Source of the DNA: Coprinus comatus | Lineage: Eukaryota; Basidiomycota; Agaricomycetes; Agaricales; Agaricaceae | DNA length: 64,000 nt | Assembly (NCBI GenBank): GCA_034638255.1 | Contig: JAWPGT010000092.1 | Location: forward strand, 1 to 64,000 | Direction of reading: 5' to 3' | In this document: positions 49,854-61,795 of the stretch, in pieces | Layout: every line of letters begins with the position of its first letter | How positions within the stretch are numbered: position 1 is the first letter of the stretch | Made by a program: the position numbers and the translations under genes | The notes under the pieces: generated by a model | What the model was told of the DNA's origin: nothing | What the model saw: the letters and a program-made list of their open reading frames with translations, nothing else | Databases searched by the model: none

Positions 49854-52254
49854 ATAATAATGGTAATGGTAAATGTTTTACTATGTATATGTAACACTTG
49901 TTCAAGCTCGCAAGCTCAAAGGCGAAAATGAGGAGAGGAGAGGAAGTGTGTTTTTGGATATATTAGGATAATTCGATTTGGTAGAAATTTGAAAATTCAA
50001 GCATTATAAACAAGCTTTTTGCGGTGTTGTATTCGAGGGTGATCTTATATATATTTAATTCACACTTGATTCAAGTCAAAAGGTAGGTTGATTTTGGCGA
50101 GTTTCGGCGGTATTCGGTATTCGCGGTATAAATGTGATTATAATCATATTCTTGCTCGTCGAGTTCAGGTAGGGCAACTAGTAATTAAATAATATATTGG
50201 CTTCCTGTAGACTGACACTTTGAGTGTATGGGAGAGGTGACCACGTCGTGCAACTGGTATTGTGGTAATACTAAGGGAAGAGCACAACGTGGTCGAGCCT
50301 GGCGATGCGACGGGAGAACGACAGCGGCTCACCACCATGACGAATTGGGAACCAACAGCCGGTGTTGAATGAGAGGAGGCTTGCCCAAAAAATGGTTGTC
50401 TATTCGTCTCCTTTAACCTGTCTGCTCTGGTTTTGTATTTTACTATGCATGCAGCAACTCCCAGTGATTGCAGTCAGTTGATTTTAGTGTATGAGTTTGT
50501 AAGGCAAACTAGCATGGTACCATGATAACATCCCATAAGTTTGACAATATTGGGACTCAGGACTCAGGAGGAATATAATAATATTTGAGAAATGTCAAGA
50601 ATTGAAGTTCTGAACTGTTCAAGACTTCAAGCGATGATAATGCATATGTATGTTGCAATACTATAACGTTGCATACGTTGGGTGCGATAACGTCGCATAC
50701 GTTTGGTGCAATAATGTTGCATACATTTAATATTTTGACGATAGCGTCGTCTACGCATGGTGCAATAACGTTGCATATATTTAAGATTTTGACAATAGCG
50801 TTGTCTACGCGTGGTGCAATAATGTTGCATATATTTAAGATTTTGACAATAGCGTTGTCTACGCGTGGTGCAATAACGTTGCATACGTTTAAGATTTGAC
50901 AATAGCGTTGTCTACGCGTACCCAAGTTAATGTGAATTGGCCTTGCAATGCAAGGTGAGTACATTGTACTCAAGTGGATGAGATAATGAATAAGAAAGAA
51001 AATGATGAAGCAGCGAGATGTTGCATTCATATGGAGTGGTATGGAGGGATCAGACAGGTAAGTACGCGTGAACAGTGACGCGCTGTTGCAATTAGGTCAC
51101 GTGAATCTCCTTTCAAGACATCGCATCTGACGCTGTGCGTCAGATCCTCCACTCATATTTGTATTCGTATTTTTGAAGAAATTTTGAAAGTCTCAGACAT
51201 CGCCCATACTACATACATTGTATACCAGAAAACAAATATGCAAAAATGGCGGTGTGAATACGATATGGCACTTTGAAATCAAAATCGAATATTCGTCCAT
51301 GCAGTTAAACATGTTGGTGGTATTGGGTGGTGCAACTAGCAGTGCATACATAATGTTAACCTAGTGTACTTTCTAGAAGTATTAACCCATACACACATAC
51401 TAGCTACTCACCAATTATAAGAACTTCCACAGCACTCCACAATTGTCCATTAACCAAACATTGAAAATTCAAACCATTCATCTATGTACAATGTGTGTGT
51501 ATGTGTGTGTATCAACAAAAAACAAAAAACGAAAAAAAAAACGAAAAACAAGTGTTTGTGTAAATCATATCCATCTGCATCATTCAGAACTCCATGTATA
51601 CAAAGAGAAAAGAAAAGAAAATCCAAACCGGAACACAGATATGCGACATGTATATAAAACCAAAACCAAAACCATAAAGCGTAAAAAAATGTATGGGGAG
51701 GTGATACTACAACAAAAAAAATCGTAGGTCAATTTTTCATGTATGTATGTATGCATATATATCTTTTCAAATTTCGTAAACCGTAAATCATAACTTGGGG
51801 AAACGTATTTCTATAGGGGGAGCTTTTGGGGTATATCACAGCCAGAGAGAGAGAGAGAAAGAGAAAAGAAAAGGTGGAAAGTGAAACAAATGACAATTGG
51901 AACAGTGTAACAGAGAGGCAGAAATAGAGAGAGCGGATAATCAGCCTGACGAATCTGCAGGGAGGCAAAATGCCGTTGGAGTTGGTAATTGCTGTGATTG
52001 CAATTTGCATTTGGGTTGAGAATATTTGTGATTTTGAATTTTGTCTTGGATAGAATTTGTGTTGGTCTGGACAGCAATGGCAATGGGGGGTATTCGCGGA
52101 CAAAGCAGCGACAGGGATAAAGCACAGGCAAGAAGAAAAGATGAAGAGAAAGAAAACAGAGATAGAACGTCTATCTCCTCTCTATGAACACGGCCAAAAA
52201 AAACGACTTAGATTCCACTTTTTCCCACTCTCTCTCTTTTCGAAAGAGTGATGA
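49854..52254. other. Intergenic region with minisatellite
   Basis: 2.4 kb without a recognised gene. It contains the minisatellite at 50660-50920, a TG-rich patch near 51490 and GA-rich runs at 51845-51870. The end next to 52254 is likely the 3' untranslated region of the HSF-type gene. Confidence 0.5.
50660..50920. repeat. Minisatellite, 54-bp units with 24-bp derivatives
   Basis: Units start with GTTGCATA and end in GGTGCAATAA(C/T). Three or four 54-bp units follow two shorter 24-bp ones. Units differ by a few bases. Because 54 is divisible by three, all frames stay open; on the minus strand it reads VDNAIVKILNICNIIAPR repeated, but there is no supporting gene structure. Confidence 0.85.
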
Positions 52255-54597
52255 TTATCGACCATTTCCATCTTGTCCAAGTCCGGTAGCGCCAGCGCCA
52301 CTAGCAGATAAAACAGAGGTATTCGAACCTCCGCCAACATTAGAACTCGTTGATTCTTGCCCATTTCCATTCGAATTTTGTTGTGTAGGAGCGTTGCTGA
52401 CGCTAGCCAGTCCACTGACATTTCCCATGTTTCTCCCGAATGCCATGCCACCTCCAGTCCCGGGTCTAGACAATGGTACTAGACCACTTCCACTCCTCGG
52501 GCGACCTCCTAACCAACCGGGTCCCACATTCAACGTTCCACCGGGGGATGACGTCCCGGCGTTGGAGCCATAGCTGTAAGGACCCAATGGTGCACTGTCA
52601 CTTCGTGCTCGGCTAGACCTTTTAACAACATTCACACTTCCAAGCCCAACACCACTAGGAATACCAGGAAGACCTAACATAGAGGGTGGAGCGGTCGTAC
52701 CAGGCGACGAAACAGCTGAAACATCCCCTGACATATGGTGACTGCCATGATGAGCATACTGTTGATGAGCATGGATATGCAGTGGTTGAAGGTGATGGTG
52801 ATAGCCATTCATATTGACATTGCTCATGCTTGTCAAGCCGCCTTCATCTGTCGACAAACGTTGCCTCTTGACGCCTCCGGTGCACCTAGCACTTGACGTT
52901 GGTGTGCCACTTTGTCCATTTTCGTCCTCGTAAACCCCCTCCATTCCAGACGGGGAGGAAGGGGAGACTTCTCCCGTCTCGGCAGCACGGGACGCCGAGC
53001 CAGTGGCTTGGCCGCCTGACGTAAAGCCTACGTGCTGAAAGCTCTGCTGCCGCGAAAGCGACGGGTGAGTATGATGTTGGTGGGGAAAATCACTGCTGGT
53101 GGGGCTTGATCCTGGACTCTGATGGATAGCATGAAGAGATTGGTTGAAATTGATGGACAGTGGTGGTGGGTATCTTCCAGTTGACGGGGGCGATGTGACG
53201 TATATGTTTGGCGAGTCATTCGCAGAATTTGCATTGGTATCAGAGAACAGATCGGCTGGGAATGGAGGAACTGCATCATGTCAGATAGGATGCATGATAC
53301 ACTGAACACTAGGTCAACTTACCACTGCCAGGAAAGCCTTTTTGGCAAACATCCCAAAGCCTGTTGACGACATTTACGAGCTTCTCCACCTTTTTGCGTT
53401 CCATATTGAGTGTCTCCCACATTCTTCTATTTTCATCTCGCATTGCCCCCAGCTGTGCGGCCACCTGACCAGTACCGTAAGTAAAGTAAATGTGTGGTGT
53501 ACAACATGCATCTAGTTACCTCTCCGGGCAGCTCAACCCGATGCTTAACACCTGGGTCTGGCTCGAGGGCCTTTCGTTTTATTTCATCAAGCAGATCCGG
53601 CCGGCCGCGCAGAAACTTGTGGTGAGAGAACTCCCAGGTCTGGGCATCAGTCGAAGTGCGTTGTGCACGGGGAGTCTGGTGGAGTGAATATATGCGTTCG
53701 GAAGGTATTCGGATACATACCCTATTAATTTTATGGAACCCATACATGTTCAATTGACGGACAAAACTTGAGAACTGCGGGCAGATAGTGAATTACGGAA
53801 TGGTGTGCGGGGGGGAAAGCCACTCACGTTGTTGTGCTTGAAGTGGGAACCAAGGATGCTCCTGCTGAACTCTCCGACATTAGAGACGACAAAGGAAGTA
53901 CCGAGCTCTGTCCATGAAATAAAATGTGCGGATTTTGGGTCGTTGATCATCCTGGATGAAGATTGTCAGGGGTATGCGGGGATGGCAGGAGATGTCATTC
54001 TGCACAAGCGAAGGAAGGGTCAGATACATACTGATAGAGCTTTGTTACAAAATTGTTGGTGGCCATTGGCTTGCCGAGGATGTTCATACTACCTGACATG
54101 CCTAGAGGGAGGCCGCCAGAGGCGCGTATTGAGTCCTGGATGCCCATGCCGTCTTCAGCGCTGCTGGTGCTTCCACTGCCATCTATTGGGCTGCGCATTT
54201 CATGGTCATCGGTAGGAGTGGCAAGGTCGATTGGCTGGTGTTGCTGGTCGTCGTATATGGGTTCCTCTACCTCGACGAGGGGAACACCTGCGGAAGAAGA
54301 GGAGCGCTTGCGGGGGTGTGGAAGAGAAAGAAGAGGGGCCTGCTGCTGCTGCTGCTGTTGAGGCTGTTGAGAAGAGGGACCTGTTGAGGTTGAGGGACGA
54401 GAAGAGGGCGTATTTGCGGGTTCGAATGCAAACTGGGCATGGAGGTGTGTATATGGACTAAGGGGGGTGGAGGGGGAGAGGGCCTGTGGGGTTGTGACCT
54501 GGAGCTGGTTGAGGTTGAGGTTGAGTTGCGGATAGGCGTCCCAGTGCTGTTGGTGGTGGAAAGAGTCCATTGAGGAGGACATGGTTGGGGCTGACAT
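52255..54597 (-). CDS. Heat-shock-factor-type transcription factor
   Basis: Start 54597 ([20 protein letters not shown]), stop 52255, about 680 residues in six or seven exons. The N-terminus (1-175) is Gln/Ser/Pro-rich with a run of seven Gln. The HSF DNA-binding domain spans about 177-290: [60 protein letters not shown] and [21 protein letters not shown] coiled coil follows ([20 protein letters not shown]), the place of the trimerisation repeat. The long C-terminus is His/Ser/Gly-rich with [14 protein letters not shown] receiver domain as in Skn7 is absent, so it is an Hsf1-like or other HSF-family regulator. Binding to nGAAn arrays is family knowledge. Confidence 0.93.
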
Positions 54598-55262
54598 TTC
54601 TTATCCCATCTCAGATCCTCCCCACGTAAACACCGTCCACACCGCCAAACACCACCTTACCCTACCCGTCTCTAACCTTCTTGAGGCACAATCACCGGAA
54701 AACCCGTCAGCTATTTGGGTCTCCTCCTACATCTCTATCCGATCAGAATTATTGTTATTTTAATGTACCCAGATTCCCTCTCAGTCCAGAGTCAAGTCAC
54801 CATGGCGTGAGATGATACTTCTTCTCGGCGCTGTAACCGCCGACTCAAAAATACCAACAGAGTGGATACATCCCGCAGCATGTCGGTTGAGCCACAAATT
54901 TTATTGGGCTGTGGACCCTATGCGCAACAGTCAACCGGATACTCGACATGTACACACCAGCCCATTGCACTTCTCTGCCACCTGTCACGTGTCTCCCAAC
55001 ATCATCCCACAACAGCCAGCGCTTCTCTCTAGCACCTACCAATGGAAAACCTCCGAATACACTATTCAAAGGGCCCGCGCGCTGAAAAGGACTCGCGGGA
55101 AGACAGCAAGCCTGGCAAGGTTCGTTTTACGGCTCAAGTCCAACAAGCTTTGGCTACTACCCAACTTCCGTTATGTAGGTTCATGCGACGCATAGGAGCA
55201 CAAGATATAAGGACAAGTAAGCATTAATAATATACCACTCTTCCCCTCTCCCCTTCTAATAC
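54598..55262. promoter_or_regulatory. Divergent promoter region of the HSF-type and Arg-Glu repeat genes
   Basis: 665 bp between two genes read outward. A small open frame (55042-55227, MENLRIHYSKGPRAEKD) lies on the plus strand but its end does not splice in frame into the next gene; it may be part of a leader. I did not find a convincing array of heat-shock elements. Confidence 0.4.
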
Positions 55263-56273
55263 ATGGATGAAAGGTATCAACAAATGAGAGCTCGATTTGA
55301 CAAAGTCACCTCTGTATGTCCCCTCCCCTCCAGTTTACTGACACCAACACATCCCCTTTAGACAAACGATCAGTACCTCCATGATCTCGAAAGAGCACAG
55401 AACAAAATCCGTAAACTCGAAGAAGAAAACGAGTGCGTTCTTTGTTTCCCCTTCTCCGTTTTATTGACAACTGACACGTCCTTCCTAGACTTCTACTCGA
55501 CGCCATGCTTGCGAATCCCCCGCCACTCCTCAACAATCCCAACGCCTCTTACTCCTCCAACCCCAATACAATCTATCCCCCTACTCCTCTTCCGTCGAAA
55601 CGTTACCCATCTCCACCTCCAGCCTATCATCCCTCTTCCGCGTCTTCTCAAAATCACTCGCATTCTCATTCACATCCTTCACATTCACACCCTTCCTCAC
55701 TTTCACACCCCTATCCGTCACCCCACTCTCATTCACTTCCGCCTCAATCATATCCACATCCCCAATCGTATCCTCCTCCGCACTCTCAATCCTATCAGTC
55801 TCAAGGACAATATCATCTTCCACCCCCACAACCTCCTTCGGGTTCTTTACATAATACTTATCCTTCTCGAGAACGTGAACGTGATCGTGAAAGAGACCGT
55901 GAAAGGGACAGAGATCGTGAACGAGAACGTGACCGTGAATGGGATAGAGAGCGCGAACGCGACCGTGAACGTGAAAGGGAAAGAGAAAGAGATTTACTAG
56001 ACATGCCACCTCCTTCACATTCAGGAGGAAATCCACCACCACCAGTATCTTTATCAACTTCAACTTCAACCGTTCATGCCATACATAATACTTATTCTCA
56101 TCCTTCTAGAGTTCCTCCTCCCCCAGGTCCGATTTCTTCATCCACTGGTCCTGTTGTAAGCCTTTCAGATTTGTGTTTGAATGCTGAAGTGCCGATGTTT
56201 TTTTGTGTAGGTTGACACGAATTTGAAAGCTAATATTGAATATGCGTTACATGATGGACATCCTAGAATGTGA
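55263..56273 (+). CDS. Coiled-coil protein with Arg-Glu/Arg-Asp repeats
   Basis: ATG 55263 opens MDERYQQMRARFDKVTS, which joins in phase to TNDQYLHDLERAQNKIRKLE and LLLDAMLANPPPLLNN. The N-terminal 45 residues are a coiled coil. A Pro/Ser/His-rich stretch (SHSHPSHSHPSSLSHPYPSP) comes next, then about 45 residues of alternating RE/RD dipeptides with one tryptophan, then LLDMPPPSHSGGN and a short last exon, VDTNLKANIEYALHDGHPRM, ending at 56273. Mixed-charge RE/RD tracts are common in nuclear-speckle, splicing and RNA-processing proteins; nothing more specific can be claimed. The start is chosen because no upstream frame joins in phase. Confidence 0.7.
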
Positions 56274-59200
56274 ATGTTATTTGACGGCTTTTTTTGGTCT
56301 TTAGAAGTTTTTTTTATTTCTTTTTTTAACGATGTATCTCTCCCTTCCTTTCCCTCTCTCTCGTTTCTTTTTTTCTAAGTATTGTGAAGTTGTACGCTTT
56401 TTTTTGTGCTGATAACCTTTTTTACTCACCAACCATAAAATATAACAAATCAATTTTATAGATTCTCGTTTACGTGATAGGTGAATCTTTGTTACTAAGT
56501 ACATAGTTATGCAGACTACATAGGTAAGTGGTGGTGGTGATTATGAGCTTATTACCTATCACCACCGCTTGATGATTCGGAAGTACATAGGCTATAGTAC
56601 ACCACATCTATTAAGCTTCCAAAACATCCTCGCGCGCCCAAAAAGCCTCAATAATACCGACGACACCCTCCCTTGGCATAACTTTGTTGCTTAACTCCTA
56701 AACTCCAAATTTAAGTAGCCTATGTATAGAATATTCGTATTCTTGATAAATGCTTGACATTGGCAGTGAAGCAGGACAGGGACAGGTTGTCTATTTCTTG
56801 ATACTGGCATATGCCAACCCTTGTATAAGCACGTTGTTGTAGTTATGACATCTACTACTACTACTTAACTTTAATATAAATAATTTGTACATGTACATGT
56901 GCGTGTCGAATTCTTTTTTTTTTTCACTGATAACGTGAACATCTGTCCATGTCACCTTCATGATTCACCGACATCGACATTGACATTGACATCGATCATC
57001 TCCAAATAAATCAATCACTCTCTCTAAACATGTCCCCACTTATCAAAAAAAAAAAATTTTGAAGAAGATTGTAATCAATTCTATTTTATAATTATATTCG
57101 TGATCGATGATTGTTGGCATTGGTATTGATTGTAACTTGCAACCTTTGCAAATCTATTAGTGTCCAGGTCACTGTTAATTTGTTTACATATGTACTATAT
57201 AGTATAGTATAAATCGTACAATGAACATACGTATACATATGCCAGTGCATATGTAAAAAAGAAAATGATAAATTGAATTGTGTCATGTCATACGCTCATA
57301 AGTCATGAGTCATGACAAAAAACTTCACAAAAACGTTCAAAACATTCCAAGTTTAATATCATTATATCATTTATTGGCAATAGCCTGATTCGACGAGAAG
57401 TGAAGTGGGTCAAGGAATATCATTGACCGCAGGCCCCGCAGCTTGGCACAAGTGGGATTGTCATGATATACATGATACGGATACTACGGATATGAATATG
57501 GATACTACGGATATATTATACACTAACGCCAATTAATTTAGTTTGTAACTTCAACCCATGTTTTTTTTTTTAGCATTAGCATTCAACTTTAGTACGAACT
57601 ATATAGTACGAATACCAGAGTGAACTCTGAGGTAGATAAATATAATATTTATTACTTATTACTTATGATTAGACTATAGTAACTTCTTAACAACATCAAT
57701 TGACAAAGACCTCGGACATATGTGATTCAATTGAATTGGTTATGATGGTAGAGTAGCGTCCGATGTCCGATGTCTGATTTTTTTCAACTTAATCTACTTA
57801 AAGTAGTTATTAGTTACTAGTGATAGTTGATAGTAAGTGTACGTACTAACTTTTGTCATGACACCCACTGTGGATTTTGACCTAAGACCGTCCTTGTCAA
57901 TGTACTACTACCAGACTACTACTAACTAGAACTGTACATTGCTATTATTAACTTTTTAAGTAGCAGCAGTAGTAACAACTAAAGGATGGCAACTGTTTAG
58001 AAACTTAAATTAAGGGGGACACTAAAAGCCTAGTTACTCATTAGAACTGTTGTAACAGGTTAAAATAGTATACCACTAGATCATAGGCTACGTACCTTGA
58101 ACAAGTTGAAAGAAGTAACAGTTTGAATTTGGTAATTATTAGTACCCCAAAATACTGACACCAACATCAACTCCAATGCCTTTGATTCTTTTTGACTTAG
58201 GTCCGACTCAACTTGAGAGAACTGAAAAATCAAAAATCCATTTACAATTACTAGTATACCCAAACGGTAAACCTAGTTGGGCTTTTTTGAATCAAATTCT
58301 CCGTCTTGGATATTGAATCTTCCTCCCAAACTCTTCACCCCACATCAACATTCTCCATTCACTAATTCTACTACTAATTACTAACAACTACTAGCTAAAT
58401 ACTAGTTCCAGTAACAACAGTGAGAAGACGTACTTTGAAACCAGAACCGTAATGGTAGGTCCGTAACTGTGCAATGGTGATTACAGTAATTTAGTAGAAG
58501 CACTTGTAATGACAGGTACGACTTTCCAGAAACTTGAAAAATCCAAAAGAAGAGTCGGAAAATCCAATAATCTGAATCAATAAGAACTCAAACGTGTGAC
58601 GTTTGAATTTGAACCCTTACCACTATTAAAAAAAAAAGAGAATGGTGATAGCACTGTTATGACTGGTGACCGGTGATAATCCATTAAAACTTTGATCTTG
58701 AGAATCCAAGATTTGCGTTCGCGAAAATTGCGGGCTGGCGCGCCCACTGCCCAGTGTAGGGTTTTTGAAATGAAAAAGGAGAATCGGTTTGGAATCTGGA
58801 TATTTTTGAGTACGTATTTGTATTTTTTTCTGCCTGTGATTCATTTCCGCCGAGACTGAGACTCCCCTACTGCTACCATACTCATGAGTGCTTTTTTTTA
58901 TATGTAGATTAAATGGACCTGTATCATTTAAAATATAGAAAGAGAGAAAACAAGAGTATCAAATTTGTCAAATGCATTTCTCTCTTCCAAGTCCCTTACA
59001 CAAAACTTCTTTTTTTTTTTTTCCCCCCAATGGGAGTCCGGGACTTGTACATACTAAAACTCAAATCCATTTAAAGAATTACATCTCGCAATTTTGCATT
59101 CACAGAAATGAGAGTTCAACTCTGGTTCGTATCAAAATCGGATCACTTCTAATCTTATCCTCATCTTCCAACATTATATATATATATATCACCAGCACTA

Positions 59201-59353
59201 CCAACACTGTCAAATTTCTAATTTCTAAATCAGAGTCCCCCTCTAACAAATCTAAAATCTGTAATCTAACATAATCTGTATATCAGTTCGAACTTCGAAC
59301 CCAAAACACCAAAAATATGACTGGAGTCTGGGGTAACAGAACGTTCTCCGAAC
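56274..59353. other. Long AT-rich intergenic region
   Basis: Three kilobases without a frame, domain or repeat family that I recognise. There are poly-T/poly-A tracts (for example about 56925 and 57046), a repeated GATAC(T/G)ACGGATAT motif at 57475-57515 and several TACTAGTA/ACTACTA runs at 57785-58410. Confidence 0.5.
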
Positions 59354-59502
59354 CCCAGAATCATCCTTTTCTCAATACCGTTCTCATAGTTTTTTTAACA
59401 TTCATAAATCCAAGAAATGGCGCCATGAATACTTGTTTTTTTGCTGTTGCCTCTCGTAAATTTCCTAAAGTTAGGGTGTTCATGAGGATTTTGTACTTAT
59501 AA
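59354..59502 (+). pseudogene. Scrap of a short-chain dehydrogenase C-terminus
   Basis: The frame reads LIVFLTFINPRNGAMNTCFF and then AVASRKFPKVRVF, matching WLLFTTPRQGAMNTVFAAAS of the intact gene at 61796-63158. No upstream part of an SDR is found next to it. It is on the same strand as the intact copy and opposite to the decayed copy beside it. Confidence 0.6.
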
Positions 59503-59707
59503 AGGGGGTTTCGTTGAGACCTGTTAGGTAGGATCATTATGTCAGAATTCATGCCATTCTGTTCAATGTTGAGCAGTGGCGATAGAAATAGAAATAAAAG
59601 GTTGTCAGAAGAGTTGTTTAAGACTTCCTGTAGATATTGTGAGAAAGAGAGAGATTGGGGGTTCATAAATTTCATGTAAGTATAGTATATATCTACATGA
59701 AGAAAAT

Positions 59708-61159
59708 TCATCCATCAATCACAACAATTTCGAAACCTCCAATCATCTCCCCTACAATAAAACACGATGTCTCATAATATTCTTTAGCCTCCCTTTTCTT
59801 CCAAGCTTCCAATGGCATCTTTACAATTTTGTCAACAGAAAAAAACATTGCACCTTTGAATTTATCCTCCTTAGCTTTCACTTCCAACGCAGCTGCAGCA
59901 TAAGTCACCCTCACACCTCCCTCAATACTACCATCCCCAAAGATTGAAAAGAATAGCACCAGTACCAATGCTACAAACATTCGGAGTAGCCATGGCATAC
60001 TATTCACCCTATCGGCCAATAATACATCGTTTCCAGATTCGACTAACATACAGATAATATTGCTTTTGGATTTGGATTTGGATTTGGATCTAGACTTAGA
60101 CCTGGATGTTGTGATACGATGTTGAAGGTGATGGATGTGAAAGGAATTGATAACAAACTGGATTACATGATCTAGAATTTAGGAGGAGGAGAGGTAATAT
60201 ATCCCCGTAAGTGGTTTACAGAAAACTTTTTCCTTGTGTAATATTTGTACGAACCGTTGAACCCAGTGTCAACATTACTAGGAGTAAGGGAATCGATGAA
60301 ATTGGACATCTTGCTGCGTACTATGTTAGCCACCTATACATTTTATATATTGTTCAGTACTTGGACTTATGAAATATTGGAGTTGTTCTCTTACATTGAG
60401 GATCCGAACATCAGAGTTTTTCTGCTTGGATGTTTGAGTTAAAAGAGGAAGTAAACATTCTGTGAAAACAAAGTGTGATAGGTGGCTAAAATTATATATA
60501 TATATTAGCTTTTTGTCTACTAAAAGGAGTAGAGTGTACGAACATGAGTGTAGGAGTGGCTTTTCGGATTCCACCCCTCATGAGGCCAAATATTCCACGA
60601 ATTTCTCTAAAGCACTTCATCAATTTTTCGATACGAGATCTCAATGAAAGAGAATCATATGCTCACTGAACCGTATTATTAAGTACTAGATATATAAAAA
60701 AAAGAATAAGAAATTCCAATTTCAGTTTTCTTGATAACACTTTTACGTACTCAGAATATCCAAGCGATCCTCCTTTTCCAAGAACTCTTGAGCAGCATTT
60801 ATAGCTGATCTTGGATCATCGAGATAAAATTCCAACCAATGTACAGAACCATCACCGATTCCTGCTTCCTCCAATTTTCGGATAGTGTTTTTGGCGATTT
60901 GTTCGTTTTCTGAGGTTATATAGACCTACAAGATTATAGTATCAATGCAATCGTGAGGTGAATATGCGATATATGACAATGGATTACGAATGGATTAGCA
61001 CCTTGGCACCTTTTCGAGTTAATAATTGTGTTGTTGTAAATGCGATCTCGGAGCTAGACCATAGAGTAGATCGTGTTAGTAGATTTCCACCATTCTAGCC
61101 GTGTACAACCCAGGAGCTGAAAGAAGAAAAGGTGGCTCGGGAAACAAGAACCGAAAGCT

Positions 61160-61209
<50 letters not shown>

Positions 61210-61320
61210 CACGAACTCGCCACCCGTTATTATAACCACTTTCCCATGGAGATCAACTAGATCCATCTCCAAGAAATTATCACGCCACTTCCCAGGTACC
61301 ATATTAGAGACTCCAGCCAA
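59708..61320 (-). pseudogene. Decayed short-chain dehydrogenase, head-to-head with the intact copy
   Basis: Pieces collinear with the intact gene can be read in order: WRDNFLEMDLVDLHGKVVII (start 61320 or nearby), SSEIAFTTTQLLTRKGAKV, VYITSENEQIAKNTIRKLEE with DGSVHWLEFYLDDPRSAINA, a damaged NNAA exon, LSHFVFTECLLPLLTQTSKQ, HIHHLQHR, NIICMLVESGNDVLLADRVN and AALEVKAKEDKFKGAMFF. The Gly-rich nucleotide loop is broken (SSEIAF for SGIGF) and the catalytic Ser and Tyr-x3-Lys exons are not found. The ERLNEAQAD stretch is replaced by a CCAAAT hexamer array (SKSKSKSKS). Its first intron holds a CT microsatellite of about 20 repeats at 61165-61205. Not functional as an enzyme. Confidence 0.8.
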
Positions 61321-61795
61321 AATCGAGATGGGGGTGGGGAGAGAGAAGAGGTAGAAATGAAAATAGAGTGGTTGTTACAACTAAGCTTTCCTCGTGGTCT
61401 AACACTAACGTCAACTCCAGCACTTCGTGGTGGGAGTTTAGAATCCGCAAGTTGGAATTGGGAGTATATTAATATGTAATCTATCAGAGAGGGGGGGCCA
61501 GTTCTGTGTCAACTAGTATGAGCTAGTTTCAAGACTGAAAAAATCCGTTGAGGAAACCATTACGCACATTATCGTTCTATACTCATATACAGAAGATGTC
61601 ACTTCCTATTTCCCCCCACCTCTTCCCTTATGACGCATGACGTGATGTAATTCTAATTATAGTAGTCATACAACGACAATGACAGTGTCATTCGAAGGGA
61701 ACCCCCAGGTGTAAAATCTCTCACACACCCTTCATTGACACCCTTCCACCTGCATCGATCGTCCTTTATCTCCTGCTCTTCCAACGTTGTCAATC
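61321..61795. promoter_or_regulatory. Region between the head-to-head dehydrogenase copies
   Basis: 475 bp between two divergent starts, presumably an ancestral shared promoter. A G-run GAGAGGGGGGGCC occurs near 61486-61498. No factor site is claimed. Confidence 0.45.

Noticed and set aside
50660..50920. CRISPR-like array
   Set aside because: The repeats are contiguous without unique spacers and the genome is eukaryotic.
50557..51030. 157-codon minus-strand frame over the minisatellite as a gene
   Set aside because: It is open only because the repeat units are multiples of three; no introns, domain or homologue-like sequence.
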